Shown one piece after another: positions 14,993 through 23,108 of a DNA stretch of 25,111 nucleotides. Numbering within the stretch: position 1 is the first letter of the stretch; each line of letters opens with the position of its first letter. Both the position numbers and the translations under genes were made by a program. The DNA is taken from assembly GCA_047972135.1 (NCBI GenBank), contig JBKEAJ010000087.1, positions 1 to 25,111 on the forward strand. The letters are read 5' to 3'. This stretch comes from JBKEAJ01 sp047972135 (lineage in GTDB: Bacteria > Bacteroidota > Bacteroidia > Bacteroidales > Prolixibacteraceae). Below the pieces are notes generated by a model. It searched no databases. It had not been told where the DNA came from and was given only the letters and a program-made list of their open reading frames with translations.

Positions 14993-15901
14993 ATGAATAA
15001 GCTTATTTTTATGATTGTAGCGCTTTTGTTTTCTGAAAAAATAGAGGCACAAGTGGGCGAAATAATCGCTGACACTACCATAGTGAAGAATACTGTGAGT
15101 GAAGATCAGAAGGTCAAAGAGTTTTATATAAACGAAGATACAAGCAAACAAATTAGAATTGGCAACTTTTCGATCAATGTCAGTAAAAAAGAAGACAATA
15201 GAAGATATAAAAAAGACAAGTCGAGGAGAGTAGTGTATTACAAATTCCAAGGACATTGGGCTTCTTTTCAGATAGGAACAAATGGTTTTGCAAATTCGGA
15301 CTATAGCATGTATTCGGATATGTCGAAAGATCTGCCTGCCAACTTTATGACCCCTGAGCTGCGGTATTCGCGCGAAATTAATGTGAACCTACCTGAGTTG
15401 AACGTCTCTTTGGATAAAAATTGCAGGTTTGGAATGGTTACAGGAATGGGAATTACATGGAACAATTATAGGTTCGACAGCCCGATTAGTATAGACAAGA
15501 ATGACGATGGAATTATTTATCCATTTAGAGTTGGCAAATACTACCGTAAATCGAAACTGACGCTGACTTATATCACCGTACCTCTGCTATTCGAATATGT
15601 ATTTCCGATTAACTACGGCAGGGCTAAAATGTTTGTTAATGCCGGAGTGGTGGGAGAAGTTAATATTGGCTCGCATACCAAAATAAAGACTGACGAAGAT
15701 AAAACCAAAGATAGAGGCAGTTTTGCTATTGAGCCTTTTAAACTTTCGGGAATGGTTCAATTTGGAGGAAATCAGATGTGGATTTATGCAAAATACGGTC
15801 TTACAAATGTATTTAAACATGGCAGCGGACCTGAACTAACCCCGTTTAGCGTGGGTGTATGCTTCCTAAACTTTTGGGATTTTGGAACTTTCAGTTGGTA
15901 G
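14993..15901 (+). CDS. Outer-membrane beta-barrel protein, tandem paralogue 2
   Basis: A 302-residue paralogue of the preceding gene. The barrel part is strongly conserved (GHWASFQIGTNGFANSDYSM, SIDKNDDGIIYP, FVNAGVVGE, DRGSFAIEPFK, GPELTPFSVG), while the first 80 residues are much more divergent. The N-terminus (MNKLIFMIVALLFSEKIEAQ) is a signal peptide with a short hydrophobic core. The protein ends in aromatic residues (FW, SW), usual for barrel insertion. The 41-bp gap has no promoter or terminator of its own, so it is probably cotranscribed with paralogue 1. A bidirectional terminator follows. Confidence 0.8.
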   Translation: MNKLIFMIVALLFSEKIEAQVGEIIADTTIVKNTVSEDQKVKEFYINEDTSKQIRIGNFSINVSKKEDNRRYKKDKSRRVVYYKFQGHWASFQIGTNGFANSDYSMYSDMSKDLPANFMTPELRYSREINVNLPELNVSLDKNCRFGMVTGMGITWNNYRFDSPISIDKNDDGIIYPFRVGKYYRKSKLTLTYITVPLLFEYVFPINYGRAKMFVNAGVVGEVNIGSHTKIKTDEDKTKDRGSFAIEPFKLSGMVQFGGNQMWIYAKYGLTNVFKHGSGPELTPFSVGVCFLNFWDFGTFSW

Positions 15902-15906
15902 AAAGC

Positions 15907-15945
15907 AAAAGAGCAAGCCTATTTATTTTTAGACCTGCTCTTTTT
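15907..15945. terminator. Bidirectional terminator between convergent units
   Basis: AAAAGAGCA (15907-15915) pairs with TGCTCTTTT (15936-15944) around a 20-nt loop. T-runs follow on both strands, so it can end the outer-membrane unit from the left and the carboxyltransferase unit from the right. Confidence 0.75.
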
Positions 15946-15964
15946 CAGTGATTCTAAGATGCGT

Positions 15965-18115
15965 TTATTCAACTACAACATCAAATATTTTAGCATCGCT
16001 TGACACAGAGTCGCCTTCGCTGACGAATATGCTGTTAACTGTGCCATCGTAGTTTGAAACAATATCATTCTCCATTTTCATGGCTTCCAACACTGCAACC
16101 GTTTGCCCTTTGCTGATTTTGTCGCCCTGCTGTACGCGTATGGCAAGTACTCTGCCTGGCATGGGAGACGCTACATTTTTCGTGTTTGCATTTGTAGCTG
16201 TGCTTGTCGGCGCAGTGGTGGCATCGCTTGAACCGTTTGTAATAGGCTCGGCAACAATGTCCATAATCGGAGCATCGGCAGCTAAAGATTCACCCTCTTT
16301 GGCTATGAGTATGTTTACATAGCCCGAATGCGGAGTGGTGATGCTGTTTTCCATCTTCATCGCCTCTAATATTGCAACTGCTTGCTTAGCTTCGACTTTG
16401 TCGCCCGATTTTACCAAAAATTGTACAACTCTTCCCGGCATCGGAACCGTAACCTTTTTACCAATGATTTTTGTTTCTGCTGTCTTTGTTTCGTCTTTAG
16501 CTTTCTCGGCGACTGGGGCTGATGCCTGCTTGGCTTCCCATGCAGCTTTTTTTACTCCTTGCAAATAGCCTTTTGCAACCATCGGGAATAATTCCAATAG
16601 CAATATTTCTTCTTCGTTCTCAGCAAGTTTCACGCCACCACAATCTTCAAGAATAGGATTATCCTGCATCTTGTATGTCGATGTGTCAAAATCACGCTTA
16701 TCGGAGTGCCCGCATATTTGCTCGCGAAATTCGGGCTTAATCTCAATAGGTGTCTCTCCATACTCTCCTTTCACTAGGCTCTTGAACTGGTTAGAAACAT
16801 TACTGTACATTGCCAAACCTTTTTTGATGTCCATAGCACAGTTTACTGCTTGTGCACCAACTATCTGGCTTGTAGGTGTTACCAAAGGTGGCAGACCTGC
16901 ATCCATACGTACTTTTGGAATGAGCTTCATGGCATCTTCCAAAATATCTTCCGACTTCAATGCTTTTAGCTGTGCTACCATGTTGGTGTACATGCCTCCG
17001 GGTATCTCGGCTTTCTTCACCAATTCATTTGGTTTCGGGAAGTTGAAGTAGTCCATAATCTGCTGACAAGCAGTTAGTAATGCTTTTTCGTCATTCTTCT
17101 TAATCGCCTGTATTGCATTGTCAAATTCGGCATCAATATTCTCGGGTAAAGCAGCCGTCAAAGGATTAAATGGATTTGGATATTGCTTAACTCCGTCTAC
17201 ATCTGCTAGCTCCTTGCGTATCTCCAATAGCTCTTTGTTGATTTTTGCAACAGCTTCCATATTGACATCCATTTCAATGCCCAATTTCTTTGCAAAAATG
17301 TATATCAACTCAATTGCCGGTGCAGCAGGACCTCCTGAGAAATTCCATATATTCGTGTCTACAATATCCACACCTGCCATGATTGACGACAGTACAGAAG
17401 CTAGTCCGTAGCCAGGAGTACAGTGTGTGTGGAAGTCAACCGGGATATTCAAATTCTTTTTGAAATCGGTAACCAACTTATAAACCCTTGCAGGAGGAAT
17501 AAGACCACTCATGTCCTTGATGGTAATCATATCCGCACCTAGTTTTTCAAGCTCTATCGCCTTGTTCAAAAAATATTGGTCGGTAAATACCTTCGCTTGT
17601 CCTTTTTCTTTCTTGCCCAACATCCCTGCAAGCCCTTTTTTCTTGGCAGGTGTAGGATAGTCGGGGTCTATAGTGTAGCAAACTGCACAGTCGGCAATTC
17701 CTCCGTGTTGCTTCACGTATTTGATTGTCGATTTGACATTGTTGATGTCGTTCAGAGCATCGAATATACGCATAATCCCTAAGCCCGAATTGATAGCATT
17801 CTTGCAGAAACCATCAATGATCTCATCAGTGTAGGGAGTGTAGCCAAAGAGATTACGACCCCTCGATAAAGCCGTGAGTTTACTAGCCTCACCTACTGCT
17901 TTCTTAATTGATTGTAGTCGCGTCCATGGGTTCTCATTCAGATAGCGCATCACAGAATCGGGAACGGCTCCGCCCCAAACTTCCATCGCATAAAAATTCG
18001 CATCCTTGTAGAATGGAAGAACTCTATCTATCTGTTCTTGTTTCATTCTGGTGGCAAACAGTGATTGTTGACCATCCCTTAGCGTTAAATCGCGAATTAA
18101 TAACTTTCTAGCCAT
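15965..18115 (-). CDS. Biotin-dependent carboxyltransferase with two biotinyl domains (OadA / PycB-like)
   Basis: A 716-residue protein. The N-terminal TIM-barrel carboxyltransferase (about 1-300) has RDGQQS (13-18), the catalytic K200 in TIKDMSGL, and metal ligands H229/H231 in DFHTHCTPG. It matches the alpha subunit of oxaloacetate decarboxylase and subunit B of pyruvate carboxylase. A lysine- and glycine-rich insert occupies 155-177. After the conserved C-terminal domain come two biotinyl domains in tandem (about 552-620 and 645-716). Each has PMPGRV and EAMKMEN, with biotinyl lysines K587 and K680, joined by a Ser/Thr/Ala linker. One domain is the rule. No membrane beta/gamma subunit or biotin carboxylase gene is adjacent, so the direction (decarboxylase or carboxylase) stays open. 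Confidence 0.88.
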   Translation of the reverse strand: MARKLLIRDLTLRDGQQSLFATRMKQEQIDRVLPFYKDANFYAMEVWGGAVPDSVMRYLNENPWTRLQSIKKAVGEASKLTALSRGRNLFGYTPYTDEIIDGFCKNAINSGLGIMRIFDALNDINNVKSTIKYVKQHGGIADCAVCYTIDPDYPTPAKKKGLAGMLGKKEKGQAKVFTDQYFLNKAIELEKLGADMITIKDMSGLIPPARVYKLVTDFKKNLNIPVDFHTHCTPGYGLASVLSSIMAGVDIVDTNIWNFSGGPAAPAIELIYIFAKKLGIEMDVNMEAVAKINKELLEIRKELADVDGVKQYPNPFNPLTAALPENIDAEFDNAIQAIKKNDEKALLTACQQIMDYFNFPKPNELVKKAEIPGGMYTNMVAQLKALKSEDILEDAMKLIPKVRMDAGLPPLVTPTSQIVGAQAVNCAMDIKKGLAMYSNVSNQFKSLVKGEYGETPIEIKPEFREQICGHSDKRDFDTSTYKMQDNPILEDCGGVKLAENEEEILLLELFPMVAKGYLQGVKKAAWEAKQASAPVAEKAKDETKTAETKIIGKKVTVPMPGRVVQFLVKSGDKVEAKQAVAILEAMKMENSITTPHSGYVNILIAKEGESLAADAPIMDIVAEPITNGSSDATTAPTSTATNANTKNVASPMPGRVLAIRVQQGDKISKGQTVAVLEAMKMENDIVSNYDGTVNSIFVSEGDSVSSDAKIFDVVVE

Positions 18116-18156
18116 GCCTTTTGCAATTTTATTGTTTAATAGAATTAATAACTGAA

Positions 18157-18164
18157 CAAAAGTA
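18157..18164 (-). promoter_or_regulatory. -7 promoter element of the carboxyltransferase gene
   Basis: TACTTTTG on the minus strand fits TAnnTTTG, 42 bp upstream of the start codon. No convincing -33 TTG is present at the usual distance. Confidence 0.45.
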
Positions 18165-18387
18165 GCCTATCATCCTAATATATAAGGGACTAACTTGTCC
18201 TTTTTTGAGGGCTTTGCATAGTTTAAATAATAGTTTTGTTACAAATAAGAAATATTGCTTCTGCTTTGCAAGCCTTTTTCCTTAATTTTCTAGTATTTAG
18301 ATGTTTTAGACGTTTGAAAAGTTAATACAAAATTAATACTCGAAAGGCAACATTTGGAAATCTTGTTAACTTTTCAGCCAAAATACG

Positions 18388-18399
18388 CAAGCATGCTTG
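18388..18399. repeat. 12-bp perfect palindrome
   Basis: CAAGCATGCTTG is a perfect palindrome in the non-coding region upstream of the carboxyltransferase gene. It could be a dimeric protein-binding site or part of the repeat mosaic; nothing assigns it. The rest of 18165-18387 shows nothing recognisable. Confidence 0.5.
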
Positions 18400-18438
18400 A
18401 CACTAAGGCATCGCAAGTAGCACCAAGAGGAGACAGGG

Positions 18439-18569
18439 ATACAAGCAATATGCCGTAAGCTATAAGCAAACAGCCTTTATTTAGAAATACAAGAACGTCA
18501 TTGCGAGGAGCCGGCGACGGCAGTCTCCTATAACAAAGAGCAGATTGCCACGCTGCACTCGCAATAACG
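18439..18569 (-). repeat. Composite dispersed repeat, copy 2 (inverted relative to copy 1)
   Basis: Read on the minus strand, this holds the same two blocks as copy 1 at 3792-3960 in the same order. First comes a CGTNATTGCGAG-bounded palindrome of about 74 bp (18569 to 18496). Then comes GGCTGTTTGCTTATAGC with TACGGCATATTGC and TTGTAT (18475 to 18439). Compared with copy 1 the second block lacks two 7-bp stretches. One palindrome arm has a single change (CGCAATAACG instead of CGCAATGACG). Confidence 0.85.
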
Positions 18570-18608
18570 ACAACATGTAGATACTACGATATTACAAAGC
18601 TATGATGT

Positions 18609-18695
18609 GGGCTGTTTATGGCTGCAAGCCATAATTAGTTCAGCCCATGGCAACGCCGTGGGGAAAGACACACCACTAAACCCGTAAGGTTACGG
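18609..18695. repeat. Nested palindromic intergenic repeat
   Basis: GGGCTG (18609-18614) pairs with CAGCCC (18641-18646), and inside it ATGGCT (18618-18623) pairs with AGCCAT (18627-18632). Adjacent are a CCATGGC/GCCGTGG imperfect stem and CCGTAA/TTACGG (18682-18695). The arrangement resembles the palindromic intergenic repeats common in Bacteroidota genomes. It has no apparent coding role. Confidence 0.6.
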
Positions 18696-18742
18696 ATTGC
18701 AGGATGATGATATACATGAAGAATAAAAATTAATAATGAAAG

Positions 18743-18792
18743 ATGCGAACCACCTCGTCTGCGGCACCCCATCTCCACGAGGAGGGAATTAA
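18743..18792 (+). repeat. Intergenic repeat with CCTCGT/ACGAGG arms
   Basis: CCTCGT (18753-18758) and ACGAGG (18777-18782) bracket CTGCGGCACCCCATCTCC, followed by AGGGAATTAATAA. The wording is that of a third type of dispersed repeat often seen between Bacteroidota genes. A weaker relative may lie at 23117-23150. The remaining bases 18793-18860 are A+T-rich with no feature. Confidence 0.5.
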
Positions 18793-18860
18793 TAAACTCT
18801 AAGTCATACGGATTATTTAATTATCTAGTTATAAAGTCTTTAAACAGTTTGGATGCTTCA

Positions 18861-19358
18861 TCATCTTACTTTTTTCTCCCTCGTAAACGATAAAGCAATT
18901 TTGGGAAACAAAACCATCGGCAGAATAGAACCTATTGCTAGGCAGGATAGGGTAGTAAAGCTTATCAGAGCATTGGATATAAACAAATCAAGATATTTGA
19001 CTTTTTCCATAGGTTCGCCCATGTTCTGCAAAAAGGAAATAAGCGAGAATATTGTGTTGTAGGCAAATTTTCCCGGTATCATCGGCAATAGAGCAGGAAT
19101 AAATAGTACCGTACGAGGAACTCGGCTCAGCCATGCAAAATACAGACTCACAAAACCGATGACACATGAGCCGGCTAGCGAGGCGGAGCTTATGTCAATA
19201 TCGGCATATTCCATCAAGCAAAAACGGCAGGCGTGTCCTAATGCAGCAAGAATACCAATATATTTAAACACTCGTGTGGGTGGATTCGATATTGCTCCAA
19301 AGCCAATCCCTGCAATGGCGGCAAATAGTGCATCTGTCAGTATATCTATAGTAATCAT
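18861..19358 (-). CDS. ThrE_2-type threonine/serine exporter subunit (short component)
   Basis: A 165-residue membrane protein taking the ATG at 19358; an in-frame ATG at 19421 would overlap the upstream gene by 67 bp. About five hydrophobic segments run through the length, with the family-typical GAISNPPTRVFKYIGILAALGHACRF near the start and FIPALLPMIPGKFAYNTIF in the middle. It corresponds to the DUF3815/ThrE_2 half of the ThrE exporter, which in actinobacteria is fused to the ThrE domain. The start overlaps the stop of the upstream ThrE-like gene as ATGA, so the two are made together and presumably form one transporter that exports threonine and serine. Confidence 0.85.
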   Translation of the reverse strand: MITIDILTDALFAAIAGIGFGAISNPPTRVFKYIGILAALGHACRFCLMEYADIDISSASLAGSCVIGFVSLYFAWLSRVPRTVLFIPALLPMIPGKFAYNTIFSLISFLQNMGEPMEKVKYLDLFISNALISFTTLSCLAIGSILPMVLFPKIALSFTREKKVR

Positions 19359-20125
19359 AATAAGCTGCTTTTTACAATTAACAAGGTGATAGACAGTCCG
19401 ATGGAGAAGCATATTATCCACAGAGTCGCTTGTGTAAGACGGGCAATGCCTGCTAGGGTATGGCTCTCGACAATATCAATAATTCCGTTGATAAGCGGAA
19501 CTCCCGGTACTAAGAACAAGACGCTGGTAGCTAGGGCAATATCGGAGGTGGTGTCGAAAAGTGTTGCTGCCGACGCTCCGAAGGATGCCACAAATGCCGT
19601 TACTCCTATGATAATGTAGTTGTTGACCCTTGTTTTGTGGAGCTGTTGTCTTACAAAAAAGGCTAGGGCAGTGGCACAGAATACGATGAAAACAGATAGC
19701 CAATCGCCACCAAAGAGCTTGCAAAACGAAGCATTGGCAGCACTCGCAAGTAAGAGTACAGAAAAGGGCTTTATGCGTGGTTTGCTGATTATCTCCTCAT
19801 ATCTTCGTTTTAGCTCTTCGAAAGGGAGTTTGTCGTCATAGCAAGCCCAACTTAGCGCACTCAGCCTTGAATTATGCTCAAAATTGATGGGTTTATGACC
19901 GATTATGTCTAAGTCCATGTAGGTGCTTTTGCTTTGCTCGTCCCTGATTGACAGGGTGAGGCTCTTACTTAAAATGATGATTTTAACATTGTAACCATAG
20001 GATTCGCCAACACGCCTGACGATACGCACAACTCGTGAAGTGTGTACGCCACTTGCCATCATGTGGGAGGCATATTCTTTTAAAAAATCGCCTAAGATCT
20101 GTATGTCTATCGCCTTGTTTTCCAA
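19355..20125 (-). CDS. ThrE-family threonine/serine exporter subunit (long component)
   Basis: A 256-residue inner-membrane protein. A soluble N-terminal part (about 1-115) contains the family's GVHTSRVVRIVRRVGESYG segment, and about five membrane helices follow. The conserved FLVPGVPLINGIIDIVES segment (around 210) is the hallmark of the ThrE / DUF1212 family. The gene lies 56 bp downstream of the BtuD-like ATPase gene on the same strand and overlaps the short partner by 4 bp. It therefore appears to belong to the riboswitch-led transcript, unless a promoter in the 56-bp gap serves it; none was obvious. Confidence 0.87.
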   Translation of the reverse strand: MENKAIDIQILGDFLKEYASHMMASGVHTSRVVRIVRRVGESYGYNVKIIILSKSLTLSIRDEQSKSTYMDLDIIGHKPINFEHNSRLSALSWACYDDKLPFEELKRRYEEIISKPRIKPFSVLLLASAANASFCKLFGGDWLSVFIVFCATALAFFVRQQLHKTRVNNYIIIGVTAFVASFGASAATLFDTTSDIALATSVLFLVPGVPLINGIIDIVESHTLAGIARLTQATLWIICFSIGLSITLLIVKSSLL

Positions 20126-20181
20126 TCTCTTATATTGTTATTTTTGTTTGTATGCTTGTTTTAAATAAATGATTTAAAAAC

Positions 20182-20958
20182 TTATTGTGCTACTGTCTTA
20201 TTTAGTTTCACAGAGCAAGTGCTTGTATCAAAACTCACAGATTTGTTGCTAAATAGTCGTTCGATGTGTCCGCTTTGTGTCATTTCTCTTGTTGGCAGAT
20301 GATGGAGTTTTGGCGAATCTATTAATGCTACAGAGTTGCACATTGTAAGAGCTATGTCTAGTTCGTGGGTAGAAAACATTATGCATTTATTTTCCTTGTG
20401 GGCTAGCTCTCGGAGCAAGGTGCATAGTTCGTAGCGGTTGGGCAGGTCGAGGAAAGATGTTGGCTCGTCGAGCAGAATAATCGGCGTGTCTTGCGCCAAT
20501 GCACGAGCTATCATAATGCGTTGACATTCGCCGTCGGACATCTTGTTCATACTCTTTTCTGTATAGCCAGTCATGCCTACTAGCTCTAATGATTTATGTA
20601 CAATCTCGCTGTCTTGCTTTTGCATCCTGCCTATCCAATTGGTGTAGGGAGCTCTGCCAAGGGCTACCACATCTTGACAACAAAGATTTGCAATGCGCAC
20701 TCGCTCGGTTGTTACGAAGGCTGTCGTTTTTGCCTGTTGTTGCGATGTCATTAGAGACAGCTCCTGTCCGTTCAGTATTATAGAGCCTTGCGATATGTTG
20801 TGGAGTCCCGATATTGCTCGTAGCAATGTAGACTTGCCTGTGCCGTTGCGCCCTAGAAGTGCAATTAGCTCTCCACTTGGCATCGTTGCAGATATATTGT
20901 CGAGTAGTATATGCCTGCCGTATCCTATGCTTATGTTTTGCAGATTTATCATATTCAA
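20182..20958 (-). CDS. btuD: ABC transporter ATP-binding protein (BtuD/FecE type)
   Basis: A 258-residue ATPase powering import through the neighbouring BtuC-like permease. Walker A is GRNGTGKS (36-43), the signature is MSDGE (140-144) with QRIMIARALAQDTP after it, Walker B is ILLDEPT (161-167), and the switch histidine is H198. The signature differs from LSGGQ, a variant I recall from Bacteroidota iron/B12-type importers. Its start overlaps the permease stop by 4 bp (ATGA). The cobalamin riboswitch upstream of the operon points to vitamin B12 or another corrinoid as the cargo, rather than haem or siderophores, which the protein sequence alone could not exclude. Confidence 0.9.
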   Translation of the reverse strand: MNMINLQNISIGYGRHILLDNISATMPSGELIALLGRNGTGKSTLLRAISGLHNISQGSIILNGQELSLMTSQQQAKTTAFVTTERVRIANLCCQDVVALGRAPYTNWIGRMQKQDSEIVHKSLELVGMTGYTEKSMNKMSDGECQRIMIARALAQDTPIILLDEPTSFLDLPNRYELCTLLRELAHKENKCIMFSTHELDIALTMCNSVALIDSPKLHHLPTREMTQSGHIERLFSNKSVSFDTSTCSVKLNKTVAQ

Positions 20959-21959
20959 GCGATGCTTTTATTTCTTATAACTACCCACACTACAATAGGA
21001 ATGCCTAACAATGCGCATATTGAGTTTATCGGCAAGGTCAACATCTTTGAAATTATATCGCATAGCAACATCACTACTGCTCCGATAAGTGCTACTCCGG
21101 GCATGAGTATTCGATGATCGGCATTGGCAAACACCAAACGAGCAAGGTGTGGAACGGCTAGACCCACAAAGCCGATAGGTCCACAGAACGCAGTTACTGT
21201 CCCGGCAAGCAGTGTTGTCGATAAAAATATTATTAGCCTAGACTTGCCGATGTTTACGCCTGTCGTGCGGGCATAGTTCTCTCCAAGTAGCAATAAATTC
21301 AAAGGTTTGATAATGTATATTGATAGTAGTAAACCTACAACAAGCGCAGGAATTAATAGCATAAGTTGTGTTTGTGTTATATCTCCCAATGACCCCATTG
21401 TCCAAATAACAAAGGCTTTAAGCGAGGATTCATCACTCATGTATTGCAATATCTGAACTATTGCACTTACTCCCGAGCCAAACATCATTCCCAAGATAAG
21501 AATTACCATTATGTCTTTGATCCTGCGGCTTACTGCTGCTATTGTTATTAGCACAATCGCCGCTCCTGCCCATGCCGCTCCTGCTAAGCCAATTGTTGAG
21601 AAAATAGCATTGCCGGTCAAGCCTAATATAGGTGCGCCTAGTATAAACAGTGCTACACCAAAGCTAGCACCCGAACTAATCCCTAATACATATGGTCCTG
21701 CCAATGGATTGCGAAAAAGAGTTTGCATTTGCAAGCCACTCACCGACAGGGCTGCACCTACCGCCAATGCTGCAACAGCCTTTAGCAAACGGATGTTCAA
21801 AATAATCTTCTTCGTGATGTCTGGACAATCGCCTCCGCTCAACGCCGCCCATACATCAGACAGTGGAATGTTACTCGTCCCGGTAGCCATGTCAACAGCA
21901 AACAAGACTATAATTAGTATTGCTAAAATTACGAAAATAACAGTTGTAGGTAATCTCAT
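20955..21959 (-). CDS. btuC: FecCD-family ABC permease (BtuC type)
   Basis: A 334-residue inner-membrane protein with the roughly ten helices of the FecCD/BtuC family. Family motifs are visible: LFRNPLAGPYVLGISSGASFG (about 85-105), the GFVGLAVPHLARL coupling segment, and a C-terminal LLGIPIVVWVVIR helix. It forms the homodimeric channel that hands the corrinoid from the binding lipoprotein to the cytoplasm. It starts 9 bp after btuF and overlaps the ATPase gene by 4 bp, so the three genes are one operon. Confidence 0.92.
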   Translation of the reverse strand: MRLPTTVIFVILAILIIVLFAVDMATGTSNIPLSDVWAALSGGDCPDITKKIILNIRLLKAVAALAVGAALSVSGLQMQTLFRNPLAGPYVLGISSGASFGVALFILGAPILGLTGNAIFSTIGLAGAAWAGAAIVLITIAAVSRRIKDIMVILILGMMFGSGVSAIVQILQYMSDESSLKAFVIWTMGSLGDITQTQLMLLIPALVVGLLLSIYIIKPLNLLLLGENYARTTGVNIGKSRLIIFLSTTLLAGTVTAFCGPIGFVGLAVPHLARLVFANADHRILMPGVALIGAVVMLLCDIISKMLTLPINSICALLGIPIVVWVVIRNKSIA

Positions 21960-21968
21960 TCAGCGAAG

Positions 21969-23108
21969 TTAGTGAAGTTTGAGGTAATAATAAAAATCAT
22001 CAGAGATAATTTCAGGATGAAAAATCTTTGTCAAATCCCGCAATATCAAATCGGGATTGACAACCCCCGATTCCCAAAAATCATTACCCCCCGATGGATT
22101 TATTCGCTTTGTGCTGTTGTATATCTGCCCTGCTACTACACAAGGCGCATCTGCAAATTTCGGATAAGCTGTTTTAAACTCTTCCAAGGAGGATAGACCT
22201 CCAACATTAATCCAGACATCGGCTTGCTGTGTCAAGAAGTAGGCTTCTTCCAAATCAATAGCTAAAGAGCTTGTCGAGGTGTTTTTATCGTAGAGATACT
22301 CTCCGCCAGCATCAGCGATGAGCCTAGCCATATAACTCGCAGTTGAGGGCATAAACCACGAATCGCCGTAGGGAGCATTGAGCATTACTGTGGGCTTGTC
22401 GGAGTTCGCCGCTGCTGCTTGCGCCTTTAGCTTGTTGTACCTCGTCGGGATGTCCTTGAAATACTCCTCGCCATCTGTCCTCTTGCCGATAAGCTCAGAT
22501 ACTGCCACTAGCCATTCGGCTTTGCCCAAAGGCGATTCTTCCAAATACTCCCCAATATAAATAAAAGGAATATCCAATTCCCGCAATTTTGGCTCCATCG
22601 TACTCGCCCCTCTTACTCCATAAAGTAGAACCAAATCAGGCGATATGCCAACTAGCTTCTCGTAGTCGATGCCTCCATCGTAGCCAACATCAGCAATAGA
22701 ATCGGTGTGTGATGAAATATATTTATTTGAGATAAAATCAATCCCTGACACTCCAACTACATATTTAACAGCTCCCGCAGCATCAAGCATCGCAACATGA
22801 GAACTAGACATGCAGACAATGCGCTTTGCATCGCCCTTGATGACTTGTCCGCTAAAGCCTTGTGGTACACGCTCGCCATTGCGAGCAATGAACAATTGGG
22901 TCTTGATGTTTTCTGCTCCCTGCCATGGCTTATGTACTTCTAATATCGTGCTTTGCATGCCTTTGGCTCCGACAAGCTCAAAGCCCAATGCATATTGGGG
23001 ATTGTACTTCTTGATGTTAAAATCTTCTGTTGACGATTGCTTGCCTACGCATGCTGCAAGCATCACTAGCATTACTAGTATTGCGAGGGCTTGTTGTGTT
23101 CGTTTCAT
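21969..23108 (-). CDS. btuF: Periplasmic corrinoid-binding lipoprotein (BtuF/FecB type)
   Basis: A 379-residue substrate-binding protein, longer than the usual 270-300 because of about 90 extra residues before the binding domain. The N-terminus is a lipoprotein signal with lipobox LAAC and acylated C20. Family segments follow: KRIVCMSSSHVAMLDAAG, the SPDLVLLYG strand after DYEKLVGI, then DKPTVMLNAPYG, and a C-terminal NPDLILRDLTKIFHPE. Being a lipid-anchored protein, it should sit on the periplasmic face of a membrane. It is the first gene after the cobalamin riboswitch, separated from it by a 200-nt leader. No TonB-dependent receptor gene is in the window, so the outer-membrane step is encoded elsewhere. 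Confidence 0.9.
   Translation of the reverse strand: MKRTQQALAILVMLVMLAACVGKQSSTEDFNIKKYNPQYALGFELVGAKGMQSTILEVHKPWQGAENIKTQLFIARNGERVPQGFSGQVIKGDAKRIVCMSSSHVAMLDAAGAVKYVVGVSGIDFISNKYISSHTDSIADVGYDGGIDYEKLVGISPDLVLLYGVRGASTMEPKLRELDIPFIYIGEYLEESPLGKAEWLVAVSELIGKRTDGEEYFKDIPTRYNKLKAQAAAANSDKPTVMLNAPYGDSWFMPSTASYMARLIADAGGEYLYDKNTSTSSLAIDLEEAYFLTQQADVWINVGGLSSLEEFKTAYPKFADAPCVVAGQIYNSTKRINPSGGNDFWESGVVNPDLILRDLTKIFHPEIISDDFYYYLKLH

Noticed and set aside
18439..18792. Possible CRISPR array from repeated hairpins
   Set aside because: The repeats differ from each other, are not regularly spaced and have no unique spacers of equal length; no cas gene is present.
20182..23108. Haem or siderophore importer reading of the ABC operon
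   Set aside because: The proteins alone would allow it, but the clear cobalamin aptamer directly upstream favours B12 or related corrinoids.
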